From Stereum hirsutum FP-91666 SS1 (taxonomy: Eukaryota > Basidiomycota > Agaricomycetes > Russulales > Stereaceae): a DNA stretch of 64,000 nt. A model generated the notes under the pieces. It saw nothing but the letters and a program-made list of their open reading frames with translations, did no database searches and was not told the DNA's origin. How positions within the stretch are numbered: the first letter of the stretch is position 1; the number at the start of each line of letters is the position of its first letter. The stretch lies in NCBI RefSeq assembly GCF_000264905.1, contig NW_006763155.1, positions 299,855 to 363,854 on the forward strand, written 5' to 3'. This document shows, in pieces, positions 12,901-26,629 of this stretch. The position numbers were made by a program, and so were the translations under genes.

Positions 12901-13851
12901 TCACAATCGCACTAAGGCTAGTTGGAAACGGCATAGTCAGTGATTGAGATGCCTCGTTTCCTTTGTGCGTGCTTCTCAGCTCTACATGTATACCCAACGG
13001 ATTTTCAATCTTTTGTGTCACTTGGTGCATCATACCACGATCTCAGTGACCCTGTCTATAGCGGTGTCCTATCGTACCGTCTCTGAGGGACCCATCACGG
13101 GGTTTACGCCTAATTAGTGGCAGCAGCCACAGTACCTCGGTGCATGTCACGGATATCGCTATACAATATGTGCGGGGCCTCATCTGAGGCTAGAAAGAGG
13201 GAGACGTGTGTTGTTCGTGTACACCATGGAACTAGGTCCTAGCGCTGACACCGAGGACGGCAATAGACGGTCAACCTTATCCCGCGTCAGTATCACCTCC
13301 ATTCCGCTAGGTGTTTCTATTTTCTTGGAGATAATAGAAGCGTACAATCCACCCTGGGCGGCTCTTGTCGTGGGTCATCGCTTCTTCGGTCATCTGTATG
13401 GGTGAGACTCAAGTCGCCTTGTAAACGAATACCGCTGAACGTCCGCCGGAGCTCGTTCAAGGACTGTAATAAGTTCAGGAAGATTCCTTACTTCGAATGG
13501 GCGAAACATTCCAGGCGATGTGGCATGACGGGTGATGTGTGGTATGTGTGGCGTAAGATGGAATTCATTCGCCGGTTATGTCCATTAGGGGAGTCGAGTT
13601 GTTCAACCAATCAGTAAGACCGGCGATAAAGCAATCCAGTCTTTATTTGTACATCGCGAGAGGAGACTTTGAATATTCATACACGCCCATAGTCAAAAGG
13701 CCACCTCATCCCCAGATAGTAAGGGATGTTGCGGGCAAACAAATAACGAAAATAACACTCGGTATTACCACAGCTGGAGCCTTCTACAAATTTCTCGACC
13801 GCGCCGCCGTTCAGTATAACCTCTTCTATCCAACTACATCAACTACGCCAT
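9967..13851. other. gene-poor stretch
   Basis: Open frames here are short, overlap on both strands and have no recognisable motif. The longest (minus, 11955-12344, 129 codons, Arg/Lys/Ser-rich) has no plausible exon partners. A run of ten C bases lies at about 10610-10620. I support no gene here. Confidence 0.4.
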
Positions 13852-16325
13852 CTACGCTTCAGGATTTATAGGCGTAAGTATCAATGGCATAGAAGGTTTC
13901 ATGCTTCCGGAGATGACTGGGGATGATACTGCTCCCATTAGCCAGTCAGTCGTCTTGTCGGTGGTTGAGAAGCGGAAGCTGGGTATCAAGAGGGACAGTA
14001 TGATCTCTGTAAGCGGCAAGAACAGTGTGAGAAGAATGAGATAATTCTGCAAGGCAGAGTGAGACGGCGAAAGAACCCACTGATCTCCATTTGCGAGAAC
14101 TTGAAGCCACTGAACGACAGCATGTTAATATTGGGCTTATGTTGAAATCGGAAGGTAAAGGCATACATGCAAGCTCTTCCGCCCCCCAAAAATGTCAACC
14201 TAAGTCAGAGGTGTAGCGCGTTAGGTAAGTATAGACAATAGGGGGGTGTTGTGGGGCATTTTCGGTACGTACATGTTCGAGTATACGCCTGGAATGTGCG
14301 CATTGATGACGCTCTCCGGAAGGGGCGAGAGCCATCGCTCAGGCTTCCACTCGGTCGCATCGGGACCCCATATGAGTGGGTCCGTGTTTAACGTCTGAAT
14401 GGCGACAAAAACGGTCGAGTTCTTTGGGATGAGAATCTCGTTGATAGTACTGCCATCGTTGGCCCTGATGGGTGTGCTCAACGGGAGCATTGCGTCTTTG
14501 CGTGCGCTGAACAGAGATATAAGATTCATTACATCGTCATAGTCAAGAAGATAAACTCACATCCTGGGAGTTTGAGTTATCGGTGGATAGCTGAATGATC
14601 TTCAATTAATAGGGAGATAATGTGATCGTGAAATGTACAACTTACGCGCGAAGAGTTTCCCTACAGATAGCCTCCAGATATGGAAGCGCATGGAGGTCGT
14701 CGTAGTCGAGGTCACCACCGTACTCCTTTCGAGCGTCAATTAACTCTTGACGCAGCCTATCCTGGACCTTAGGATTCAGAGACAATAGCAACATGATGCG
14801 AGACAATGCGGAAGACGTCGTGTCCATCGCGGAGAAAACTAAAGTTCTACAATAGATGGGTGATTAGTCTGGCACATAAAACTGTTAGCTTACGTATACG
14901 AGACTCACGACATCTGCCCAAGTAACTCGTAGTCGGGCATACGGTCGGCCTCATGAGCGTTCAGATTCGATCGCACTAGGAAATAAAGATGACAGATCCA
15001 GATATTTTGGTCAACATTAGTACTTTGTAACAGATGCAGAGCTCACTCAAAACACTCATAATATCCCGGCCTTCACCGATCTGTTGAACAACTGTGTCAT
15101 CTCCCTTCTCCAATGCCGCCTTCTTGAGGTAGAATATTTTCTTCGACGTCTCATCCATGGCTTTGGTAGCCTTGATCAAGAGCTGTACATTTTTCGAGGG
15201 CAAGAACCGTACGGCCCAGCGGCGGAAGGAAGGGGTGCCGATATTGCACACATATGGAAGGATCTGTCGTAAGATCGGAATTGCCCCAAAGGCCGGGCTA
15301 TTTATCCATGCTGGAGTCAGCTCACTCCTAGAGTATATGACTTTGGTATATATCATAAGACGCACAAGAGCATCTTGACTGCTGCCGCATATTGGTTTGA
15401 TTTCGTTTCGTCGAGCGTCTCGAAGGAGTATCCGAGTCCGCTCTGGCCTACGATCTCTAGCGCAACGCGTGTCATCCATTCCTTGACATCGATCTCCTGC
15501 GGACCGTTGGCTAACTTGGTCTGCAGAATATCATGAAGCTGTTATGCGAGAAAAACAATATACTCAGCCCGAGCGGTGAATCTAAGAGCAGAGGTGCTCA
15601 CCTGGTGCGTGATTTTATAGAATACCGGTATCATATACCGCATGTGATTGGCCGAGAAAATAGGAACAAGGAGCTTCCGCTGGCGGCGATGGAGGGTGCC
15701 TAAAGGAGGTCGTCAATGGAGAAAGCTATCATAGATCTTACGGAGGAGCTAACCGAGTGTTCCCAATAATCCCGGACCGAAGAATATCTTATTAGCCCTG
15801 AAAAGAGGTTTCCCTATCTAGTGCTTGCTCGCTGAATATAAGGCATTAAACCTACTCGATGAATGCGTCTGTCTCTTCGAAAACATCCTGATCCTTTATC
15901 AGAATATTGTACAGGGCCTTCGGGTCTCCGATGTGGAGCTGAGCGTCCTAAAGTGGGTTGTCAGACCGGTCCAATACAGATGATGAGCTTTAGTGGAGTG
16001 GCGTACGCCAAAGAATCCCCAGATTTTGGTCACCCTTCCATATTTCTGGACCATGGATTTGTGAAACTCCCAACCGTGCAGGCTAAATACCTGTCGGAGG
16101 TTACCTGGGGAAGAAGATAGTTAGAAACTCACAATGTATATTCAATGCAATTTGAGACTACTTACCGTATGCAAACGACTGGGATGCAGGTCCCGGGATG
16201 TTACGCAGATGATATTGCCTGTACCAATGGTGTACTTGAGATAGAATCACGACGACAACGGACGTTACTAGCAGTGTAGCAGTCGTGACAGCGAACAACT
16301 TCAGAAATGTGACGTTGAGTAGCAT
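13852..16325 (-). CDS. cytochrome P450 monooxygenase
   Basis: Haem-thiolate oxygenase, probably anchored in the ER. The start ATG at 16325-16323 opens an N-terminal hydrophobic helix (LFAVTTATLLVTSVVVVIL) followed by a YHLRNIPGP proline hinge. Further exons carry IFSANHMRYMIPVFYKITHQ (about 15650-15600, C-helix region), an I-helix SAMDTTSSALSR (14827-14790; the D-T-T is conserved), the K-helix ExxR as CRETLR (about 14650), PERWL (about 14340), and the haem loop FLGGGRAC (about 14196-14167). A GT..AG intron splits the codon after the axial Cys, restoring C-I-G-F-K-F-S-Q-M-E; a second short intron leads to IILSLLIPSFRF and the stop at 13852. All diagnostic motifs are intact, so an active enzyme is expected. 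Substrate unknown. It is divergent from the GMC gene 1.4 kb away and may belong with the downstream biosynthetic genes, although 15 kb of repeats intervene. Confidence 0.88.
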
Positions 16326-17595
16326 GGTTTCCAGGGGTTGAAGGAGCAGAAGATGGATGAGGCCTTGAATCAGTGTGTAAAAGAGGGAGGCGACTCCTTG
16401 AAGTTATAAGTTCTGAAGGTAGCCGTACATCAACGCGCTAGCCAGACCGGAACATCTATAGAAAAAGAGGGGAGTCAGCACTGATTGAGAATTGTACATG
16501 GTTTTCGTAGTGGTTCATCATGACAACAACATTTTACGTGTCTGAATAGGATTAAGTCCTCAAAAGCCTTGTACAGGTGCTTGCCTTTGTGGTCCAAAAA
16601 GGTCAAAGGCCGCTGAAGATTCAATTCCCGTCTCCGCGCAATTCAAAACGGTGTACATATTTGGAGATAAGTAGTAGAGCGCCAGGATGGGCGCAGTGAT
16701 GGGCCTAAAACTTCGTTAGAGATCATGTTGGACCAAAAACTATGGGTACTAGGACTATCAAAGAAGGAGTCATCGACGACTTTCCATATTCCTCGTCTTC
16801 GACCCCCTTCAAACTTCCACACGAAACATTCATGGCGCAACAACAAGTGATGTCATTTAGATGGCGCAAAAGATTAAGACTGGGATTTTTGCAGTACCGG
16901 GGCAAGCACTCGCGAGCCTATGAACCGACGAGTTGGTTGGTCCCAGTGGACCTATAGATAAATGCCCCTCATAGGTTATGGATGCTTTGTGGACCATGTG
17001 TCCATTGTGGAAAGGGATTCAATGGACCCCACACATATCTGAGTAAGTCGTGTGGAAGCTCTATTTAGAGGAGAGCACTCCAAGTAAATTCTACCTTGGA
17101 GCGCTCCAGGGACGCGACATTTCTAAAAGGCAGATACAGCCAGCACGACGAGAATTTGCATTGACCTATTATCAGGCTTCGACTGGTATGGTAATCTTTT
17201 AACTAAAAGAAGAAGCGGATAATACGCAGCCGAGAGTGTGGTTCTGAGTCAGCCACCACGAAGGTGAGTCGGAGATAGTCGGAGCTGTAAACCAGTGACC
17301 CCGTGTCAACGAGCAGTCAACGTCGGCGCTGTGGCAAACGATCGTGCCTGCTCTCGTAGAATGTAGGGCTATCCGGTTGAGGGCGCTATATTCTGCCTGG
17401 CCAGTCCGTATGCCCCTTTGAAACAATGGCTGTGGCTTTTTCGTCGTCACAGTCATCGATGCTGGAGGCTTTGGGGTTCAGCGGTCTCATCACGCATGGT
17501 CTTTTACGTGAACGCCTCTCGCTCAACGGTTTCACTAGCTATGGCATGTACCTGAAGATACACAGGCTTACTGGTCTGCAATATTGACTTTGTCG
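16326..17595. other. intergenic region between divergent P450 and GMC genes
   Basis: Shared upstream region of the divergent P450 and GMC genes. No coding signal. A short imperfect stem (GAGCACTCCAAG with CTTGGAGCGCTCC) lies at about 17074-17106, and a repeated GTGGACC/TGTCCATTGTGG theme at 16945-17030. Confidence 0.4.
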
Positions 17596-17602
17596 TATAA
17601 AG
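17596..17602 (+). promoter_or_regulatory. TATA box of GMC gene
   Basis: TATAAAG about 98 bases upstream of the GMC start codon, a usual spacing for fungal core promoters. Confidence 0.4.
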
Positions 17603-17699
17603 AGCCGAATTGTGGAGGAAAGTTTAAAAGCATTATCACAAGAGATCTCATCCTCCCCAACCTATTCGATTTCGTCGTTGATTATACCGTGACGCTATC

Positions 17700-20418
17700 A
17701 TGCCATCATCCCGCTATCATACTCTATTAGTAGGCCTGCTTCTCTTCGCTACCTCGGCCATCGGTGCACTGTATGAAGACCCATCGAGTATCCCCCAAAG
17801 TGTAGCATACGACTACATCATTGTTGGAGGTAAGTTGTCATGCCGGATCCGATTTCTTTACAGACGCTAATCGGAGAACAATCACCGTTCATTGTTCCCA
17901 GCCGGGGCTGCTGGTGGTCTGCTATCCAACAGGCTGACTGAGTCCTCTGATGTGAAGGTTCTTTTGATCGAAGCGGGACCAAGGTACGCCGCTCTGAATC
18001 TCGAACGTTTCGTGTTCCGACTGATGGAGGATGCCTCGATACAGTGACTACAATAATATCGACATCCAGATTCCCAGGCTCGGCGCTGGAGGAATAAATG
18101 ACCCTCAATTTGTGAGAAATCCACTTCATACCAATCTGCCATCTTGACTGACCGTCTGTGAGCTTTCAGGACTGGAACTTCACGACTACGGCTGTCGAAG
18201 GTTTAAATAATCGAACGCTCGAATATGCTCGCGGATACGTCTTGGGAGGCTCTACATCTATCAGTGAGGGGTACACCCTACGTATCCATTACAACGTGCT
18301 AAAATCTGCGTAGACTTCATGGCGTACAGTCGGGGTACGCGCGACGATTACGACCGCTGGGCCAACATCACTGAAGACAGAGGTTGGTCTTGGGATAACC
18401 TCTTCCCCTACATGATTAAGGTGAGAAATGCACTGCCCAGCATATATAATCCCTAATTATTGTCTGATTTTTTGTGGGCGCATCTCTATCAGATGGAGAA
18501 TTTGACAGCGCCGTCCGACCACCGTAATACTACTGGAGAATATGATCCCGCTGTACATGGTTACAACGGTATGTTATGCTGTACCATGCTATCACAAGCT
18601 CGATCCACTCATTATTCACTTCATACACAGGACAGCTTGGGACCAGTATGACAGGGATATTGCTGCCCACAGACGGAAGAGTCTTCAACGCATCTGCACA
18701 ACTGGCAGACGAATATCCATTCAATCTCGATGTGAACTCTGGGAACCCTATTGGGATTAGTAAGTCGCAGTGCCTCATATTGTTTAGAATTCACTTCTCA
18801 TTATTGTCACATTTGTTCAACACAGGCTGGGCCCAGACTACGGTTCATCCCATTTGTAGTATCATTGTCAATTTTTGCTCATACCTTGTCCACAGATTGC
18901 GGATGGTGCGCGTTCGAGCTCCGCCAGGGACTTCATCGCCCCAGCTCTTTCACGCTCAAATCTCGACGTCGTGGTCAACACCCACGTCACAAAGATTGTC
19001 CAAACTGGGACACAGGACAATCTTCCTGTGTTCCTCGGAGTGAACTTCGCGCATAATGCTTCCAGTAAGCGTACTCCATGTCTATCTACATTTGATTAAT
19101 AACGATTTGGCCATATTGCAAGGTCCTGTGTTCTCGTTGAATGCCACTCGTGAAGTTATTCTATCCGCAGGGCCCTTTCAGACACCACACCTGCGTGAGT
19201 CTAGCGCACTTCTCATGTAAAAATACATATTTGCCTCACATTATTGGACACCACCATAGTAATGTTGTCTGGTATCGGAGACTCTGATGTTTTGTCTGAA
19301 GTTGGTATCCAAACTATAGTCGATCTTAAGGATGTTGGGAAGAACCTACAGGCAAGCCACCGTTTTGCTCCTCTGATTCTATCAGGGTTGAATCACTGAA
19401 GCATTGCACTTACAGGACCACCCGCTCATGACCTCGAGCTGGACAGTCAGTTCCAACGACACTCTCGATGATCTCTCTCGAAACGCCACCCTTGAAAACG
19501 AGACCTTGAACGAGTGGCTCGTCAATCGTACTGGAGCAGATGTGATATCTGCTGGTAACCAATGGGGATGGTTGAGGCTGCCCGATAACGCCAGTATTTT
19601 CGAAAACACCACCGATCCTAGTGCTGGACCTACGTCGGCACATTATGAGATGATATTCACGGTCAGTCATTTTATCCATATTTCATGTATATGTTGACGC
19701 TTAACTCTGGTCTCCCTCCAGAACAACTTTCTGTCATTCATCGAACCTGAGCCCACGAATGGAAGCTTCTTCACAATGTTCACCAACGTTGTCTCCACTT
19801 CGTCCCGTAATATTTCTCTTTTTACATCGAACAGAATGACCCTCATGCCGTAACACTTGCGTCGTAGGCGGATCTGTTAGCCTCAACAGCACCAACCCTT
19901 TCGACCAGCCAATAATCTCGCCAAACCTTCTCGCCACCGAATTTGACATCTTCAACATGCGTGAAGCCCTCAAATCCGCGCGACGATTCATGGCTGCACC
20001 CGCCTGGTCGGACTGGATTATTGGGGAGTATGGGGACTTTGCACAGGCGCAAACCGATGATGAACTCGATGCATATATTAGGGCGCAGGCGTACACGAAT
20101 TCGCATGGCTCGTGCACTGTGCCTATGGGAAAGACCGGAAATGATACGTCGAGGGGGAGTGGAGCGTTGAATTCGGATTTGACAGTGAAGCAAACGGTCG
20201 GTTTGAGGGTAGTGGATTCCACAATATTTGTTCGTACTCATATTCTAGCTCTGTTACTGTTCGAGTGTAGCGATATAATACTGATTGCTAACTTTCTCTT
20301 GTTTCTATAGCCTCGGATCCCCGCAGCGCACACGCAGACGCCGACATATATTGTCGCCGAGCGCGCTGCTGATTTAATAAAGGCTGCGGATCGTCGTTAT
20401 AACACGACCTCCCTTTGA
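17700..20418 (+). CDS. GMC oxidoreductase (aryl-alcohol-oxidase-like), secreted
   Basis: FAD-dependent oxidoreductase oxidising an alcohol or sugar. The start at 17700 opens a signal peptide (hydrophobic LLVGLLLFATSAIGAL). The FAD-binding Rossmann motif VGAGAAGGLLSNRL forms across an intron (donor GTAAGT at about 17830, acceptor at about 17901), followed by VLLIEAGP. Then EYARGYVLGGSTSI, DFMAYSRGTRDDYDRWA, VILSAGPFQTPHLVMLSGIG (signature 2) and, near the C-terminus, NSHGSCTVPMG and PRIPAAHTQTPTYIVAERAA, which place the two active-site His positions (HGSC and AAHT). Stop at 20416-20418. About a dozen small introns interrupt the frame. Several Asn-x-Ser/Thr sites fit a secreted glycoprotein. 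Family knowledge: agaricomycete GMC enzymes act in lignocellulose attack (H2O2 supply) and in secondary metabolism, so a link to the synthase cluster is possible but not shown. Not every exon junction was worked out. Confidence 0.88.
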
Positions 20419-23400
20419 TTCCCATGGAAAGGATAAAGTACCCCTTTTCGGGACGTTGTACATGTACGATCGGAAACACTCAGTGTATTTAACTCTCTTG
20501 CTTGACATCTGTTATTAATTTGTTCGGGTGTGATTCATTCTTACACCGCACACCCGTAATTCATCAGATATCACTGCGTCTATATGCTAGGCAGAGTCAG
20601 TACATCTAGTCATCCAGCCATAATACGTGACCTACCATTTGTATGTACAGGCGTAGGCGGTGCAGATAGCAAGAAGTCATACTGATGATCAAGGGAAGTA
20701 GACGTCGCAGGTAGATCATCACTGAAACTGAAGGTGTAACCAACGAACACAGTAGAGCACGAGGTAGGCCTAAGTCGTTGAAGAGTCTGCGTCGTATGCC
20801 TGGGTGAGTTATCAAATAGAGGGCAGCGGATCTATGAGGTCTGGTCAGAACGACATTGAAAGCATCAAAAGCTTCACGGAGATTGCGTACCTGTCAAATA
20901 AAAGCGCGCGGGCAATGCGTGACGGCTGGTAACAGCCGTGCTACCCACTTCTAATACAGATACACACAGGTGTTCAGTAACAGACCTGAAATCGTGTAAC
21001 AACGAGATTTACTCACATTCATCCACACATGATCGTCCCTTTGGGACTCACCGGCGGCTCGAAGCTCAATCTCAAGAGATCAGCATAAGCTGAAATCATC
21101 TATCAACCTTCTATCACGCTTTGCAACAATCATGACGCAGACTTCCGAAAGGCACTACCTTAGTCGTCCTTTATCTCTTCGATCAGTCACTGTGAGGGTA
21201 TCAGTCTCGGAGTGCACGTATAGAGCCGCGGTACCAGCATTCTTCCATCGAGCTGATGTTCTCCACTGAGTATTTTGCGGTACGTCGCTCCCGGGGCAAG
21301 TCGTGTGGATGTTACAGCGACCAGGACACTGGACAGATGAAGTGTGGACTAGTGATGGTTCGGTCGTTGTGGCGGTGGCGTTGAGGCTAGCATGGAATCG
21401 AGGAAAATTGTCCGTCGCAACGGCACCAACGACCAGGAGAGGGCTAAACGAAGCAGTCGACAGGAATGTCATTTATGTACAGCTGTCGATGAGGCGATGC
21501 GGGATTTAGCACTCAGGAAGCGGGACTGGTTTCTCTTCTGTATGACGAAATAGGACGCAGCTTTGGAAACGAGTACCGAGCAGCGCTACTCATTCGCTGT
21601 TGACCATCTCGTGGTCGAAGGTCGTGAATGGATACCATTCCGTTGCAAGATTTTGAGTCTTTAAGGTGAGGTAGGTCAACGGAGTACCAGGCCCCAGACG
21701 ACCTGCGTTCAACGTAGTAGTGAGTACGTCTGCCATCGGTTCAGATAGAACCGAAGGACACACGCGCTAATCCACTACTCTCCCACATGCATCGTCTAGC
21801 ACTCCGTTTGATGAACCTATTCGCTTGTAAATGGCCAACACTGTTGTCTGTGTCCTATCTCTAACCTAGTCTCGAAATCCAGACTCCAAGATCGAGGAAG
21901 ACAATCGTTCCTCTTCACTATAGATCTCTAACCCCTCCTCGGACTCACGGGCGGCATCCAAGTATGACTATATTCCGAACTTGAGAAAGCAGAGATGTTG
22001 TAAGTTTCGTGAGCGTCGGCAACGAGAAAGTGTCGATATATTCTTCGAGGGAAATGATCGAGTTTGTGTGAACACCGTCCGATATCGGAAACGGACGCGA
22101 GGGAGTGTGGAGTGCTGAATAGAGTGATTGGCATAATAATTTCGAGGCACTTCAGATGAGAGCGGTGGCGGTGGATTTCACTATTAGTGCAATCGCATTG
22201 TAAGGCTGACCAAATGTAAACGGGACTAGCGCGAAACGTCCCTTCCACGTCGTCGATCGACTACCAACTCAATCTCCACCAAGCATTTCCTCCGCGTCCT
22301 CAGCCTTACCAAACCACGTTCTCCTGGTCGATTCTGTGTCGCTACCTGTAGGATGCGAAGACCCTACAGACGATGACCTGGAACAGTCCAGAACAAGGAC
22401 GAGGATGCCGTCCCTCGAGCTCCATCACGACCGCACCCCAACACTAAATAACACTGAACCACCACAGTTCAGAAGCTCCTCACGATATAGATCGATCTTA
22501 TCTCCTCCGTGAACGTCGATCTATGCACAGGATACATGCTGTCGAATTTTTGGCGCCGTGTCGACGTCAGGAGATGAGGCGAAGGAGAACGTGGTGTCTT
22601 TGGTGGTGGGTGCGCCAGTGTGGCGGTGGCGTAGTCTGGTACTGGCGGAAAATGTAGGAGTGCGAAGTTCAGGATATGGACAGACTGAAAATATGGTAAG
22701 AAGCATAACAGGCCAAGGGAAGAGGGAATATACTCGTGCATGAGCGGAGGGGGCCGGTGAGGATGGCGGAGGCGTTGCTGACTTGGAAACTGGCAGGACA
22801 CAGGCAAAAGAAGAAGAATGGACGACCGGCGCGTGTTCGAAGATTCTCTGAACTATTTTGTGGTGAATATGCATGAGTATTCCCAAAAGGGAGGGAGCGA
22901 TGAGGACGAAAAATCAACGTACCAGGCAGATCGCAAGAAGAGAGAGGAAATAGCACGGTCATAATGCGTGATAATTCGGCAACAGGAAGGAGCAAGTTGG
23001 CTCGCGCCGCCGTGAAGCTGGAGGTGCCGCGGGCCAGAGAGATTGGGCGACCATGTAACGATAGGATAACTTGCTTCCTCGTTCCCACAGCTAGTCAGAA
23101 CGAGTAGACATTCAGTAAGACCGCCACCTTAGACTGAGAACATCGCCTTGTTGTCCCTTTCGTGATGGGCCACAGAAAGATGTGAAGGTACGATGGATCA
23201 GAAGTATTTCTATAATATTTCAATGCTAGAAGTTCATCCAGACAGTTAGTATCCTGCTTTATACGAGAGAACTCGATCTAACAGAGGCAGACCAAGCTGT
23301 AGTGAGTTCGGTGCGTCCCATTCTGATCGTACGTCAGTCAAACACGACTTCAAGTACTCTAGGTCGAGACGTGTATGCTTGCAAGGAGCTATTCACAGAC

Positions 23401-23819
23401 TGAGTGATAGGAACGAAGGCGAGACACTAGATAAAGGAGAGACGTCGAACGACAAGCATATCGACAACCGCGACTCGACTTCGGTTGAGAGGCGGGTGCG
23501 GAGTTTAGCGGAGTTTCATCATTCGACACGTGATGAGGTAGGTTTTCCGCCAATTTGTATCGATTTTCGCGTCCTTCTTCGTCGACACTCCTCAATACCC
23601 CGTTGTGAATGTAATAGTACGTCTTCACTTCTTCCTCTACAGTGAAGTACTAACTGAAGCTGTATCATTTTTCAGTGTATCTCTCAGCGCGGACTCCCCG
23701 TCCGAGACTTCCTGCCGGCGACGAAGATCCATCACAAGGGCCAGCCGCATCGCTACATCACGCCCGAAGGTAGATTCAATGACTAGACCACAGTGGACCA
23801 TATTTCGCTGGGTGCGCCC
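20419..23819. other. gene-free stretch
   Basis: Short overlapping frames only. A minus-strand frame at 20606-20815 is hydrophobic in part but has no partner exons. I support no gene here. Confidence 0.4.
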
Positions 23820-26050
23820 TCTATCGCGTCTCCTCCACTGTTCCTTGTCCAACCGTCGTTACTGATTTCTCTCTGACGTAGAGTCTTACTCAACCATCAT
23901 ATGAAGTGGCGAAGAGTTTGGACCCTTGAGCCACCTCACGCACTATACGCGGTCGTGCACGAGGACGATGTTATTCCCTAGCCGGGGCGTGTAGCAATCG
24001 CGCAGTACGTCTTTTATCTTGGTTTCCTTTCACCTTTCGCAACCGCCATTCCCTTCTCCCAGTCTAGCGTGTATCTGTGGTCGTGTTGTGTGCATATGTT
24101 GACAATCACTTATCCACCGCCTCCGCTTCTGAATACAGAACCTATTCTTAACCTTCCTCTTCCCTTTTCTACTCGAAACCGACTTTCACCTCGATCTATC
24201 TGCCGCGGGAGCACCACTGTTCAGTGACCCCAAATCCTACACTAGCGAGTTCGGCTTGTACGGTACTCAGTGAGGCATGCTTCCCTTGATCATTCTGAGT
24301 GTCTCTGACGGGCCGTTTCAAGTATCTGCAATCTGACGGCAAGATCTCCCGCGCTGCGTTCGCCATGAAGGACCTCTACGCCCCAAGCCGCGTTGTATTT
24401 AGAAACGCGGGTCCCAGGTCGCACTAGGAGTAATTTGACTAGCGTTCTGTGAGGTGGATTCATGGTCATGATCGGTCGTGGGGACACCGTTACGTGGAGA
24501 TCAACCTTTAGATCCTTGTCCCAAAGTTAATAGTGGGTTCCCAATATCCGTCGTTAGACTCGTCGGAGACAGTTCATGTTCCTTTATCCCTTCGTCCTCA
24601 TGGTCAGGAGGCTGATATTTGCCTCTTCATTCTGAGTAGACAGACTATCGCTTCTGTTTGTGCGCACAAGTGAATATACGGCATTGCCATATGCACCCAT
24701 GAAACATCGGAGTCTCTTTGGCCTCCCATGGGAGAGAGCATTTGTTCACCGCATAATCCGGGTACGTCCTGGTTTTCCCATTATCCAGAAATCAGCGTTC
24801 TTCGTCTGACGATATTACTCTCCAGTCCCCAATGAATCCTGCCTTACGTGCCTCCTACGGCCTACCCTATCACCTCCGTCCCGCAACCCCACTGTTGACC
24901 GCCCCGGTGAATCTCTTATGTTGCATGTCACTATATCTTTTCGCCTTGCTAACACTGCGACTTCCACAAAGCCAATGCTACCGTTCAATTTACACTGGAT
25001 CCTCCAGATTCGATCTCCCTCAGGCCACGTTTATACCGCGACAGATCCAAGAAGACTATAAAGCGTTCGAACCCGTTCCCTCTTCCCGCACGTCAACGCT
25101 ACACTCGACTTCGCAGTCTACGACCCAGTCCCTTTCGTCGGTCACTCTCTCGGTCAATCTGCGCCATCCAATCGAGAGTCATGACCAATTGATTATCCTC
25201 GTTCATTTGGTGGCACTGTGCAACATTCGACTCGACAATAGCCTACATAGGTACACGAAATCACCCTACCGGCCGTCCTTCCGAGACTTCCCATGCCCTT
25301 ACGCTCCATCCCTGGCACCCTGTCACGTTCAAACCTGGTGTTCGATTGATCCCTCTAGTCAGCAGGCCCATCAAGATCATAATTATTGCTCAGCCCAGCC
25401 TTGTTTCTGTCGGCCCTTCTATCCGTTCCATCGGGATTTCATCTTCACTGATGTACCGTCGCCATCTCGTTGAGTGGCGTCATATTGCCACACTTGATAA
25501 CGTCCTCAAACGCACCCATTCATCGCCGCCTTCCGGTGTCTTCGTCCTCGTCCGTTTTCTGTGGTCGAGAATCGAGTTGACGTTCCGTTGAGTGGGGAGA
25601 AATCGACAGTTCATATTCTCGAGCAGGCAACATCTTTATCCACTGAATCGTCGTGTGCATTCGCTTCCTGCGATGGTGTAGCCGATTCAGTAGATCTTGT
25701 CTCTCAGCGACGCCCTCGAACTTTTATCCGTCGAGACCAGCCCGCTATCGTTGACCAATATGTCTGTATACCTTCTGGCTGGACATTTGTTGCCGCCTTT
25801 TTGGCCATCGCGCATCCTGAACCTGTGAGTCAGTGTTCTGGGTCGATACGTGAAGTTTCTTGTATAGAAGGGGGCAGGTGAAAGTCCCATCATATTCGTG
25901 GCGTCACCCTATTAGACGAACACGTCCAGACGATCTCCATCGTTTGGTAGTCGTCCAGTCCCTATCTCGAGTTGACTCAGTTTTAAGGAGCCCACGAGGC
26001 ACCGTTCGAGCCATCCGTTCTGTCGTTTCGAGGGCTCAGCCCCTCCAATG
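23820..26050 (+). repeat. diverged tandem duplication, copy 1
   Basis: This stretch aligns collinearly with 26630-28300. Landmarks in order: GGTGCGCCCTCTA (23812), GGCGAAGAGTTTGGA (23908), the CGCAGTACGTCTTTT tract (24000), CAATGCTACCGTTCA (24972), GTTGAGTGGCGTCATA with GTCCTCAAACGCACCC (25470-25515), GACGTTCCGTTGAGTGG (25578), CTCTCAGCGACGCCCTCGAA (25700), GGACATTTGTTGCCGCCTTT (25782) and CACCGTTCGAGCCATCCGTT (26000). The copies differ by many substitutions and indels, so the duplication is old. No gene is supported in it: open frames of 100-213 codons exist, but they are Ser/Pro/Arg-rich with no recognised motif and no frame is conserved between copies that I can see. Confidence 0.65.
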
Positions 26051-26629
26051 TGGCTCATCCATCTCTGGGAGACTACCGTCTATGTTTCTTTCCGAAGCGT
26101 TCCTAGTGCTTCTCAGGCCTGGCTTACCCTGCACGCCTCTGCCTCCACATCCACGAGCCCAAGCAATCCACTCTGATCATTGCATACTTGCTGCCTTTAC
26201 AATCGCATCCTCATCTCGTCCGTGTCTCTCTTGCACGATATTCTTCTCCGCACAACTGGACTTTGAAACCGATGCGTCCTACTCGGTACGCAGCTGCCTC
26301 TATGTTCACCGTTCGGAACCATGAACGGTTCCACGATGTACATCACTTGGTCACATCGTCGATCGCAGCCACCGGCAGGGGGTTTTCATCAACCTCGACA
26401 CTGGCGAAGAGTCCCACCAGACTACCCCATCTCCTACCTCACGTCTCTATCCCCTTATGTCAATACTCGCGTCGGGCGCGAAGGGTTGAGAAAAGACGAG
26501 GGTCGTTCGCGTCGAAGAGGGCTGTCGTTTGTGTCGAAGTCACAGCCTCAGCCGCCTCTCGCCTCTCTACTCCATGCCCTAAACCAGATCCAAGGGATAG
26601 ACCGTTGTTGCTCATAGTTCTCTAGGTGC

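Noticed and set aside
24832..25473. 213-codon plus-strand open frame inside the tandem duplication.
   Set aside because: Composition is Ser/Pro/Leu-rich without motif, and the frame is not preserved in the second copy at 27054-27540.
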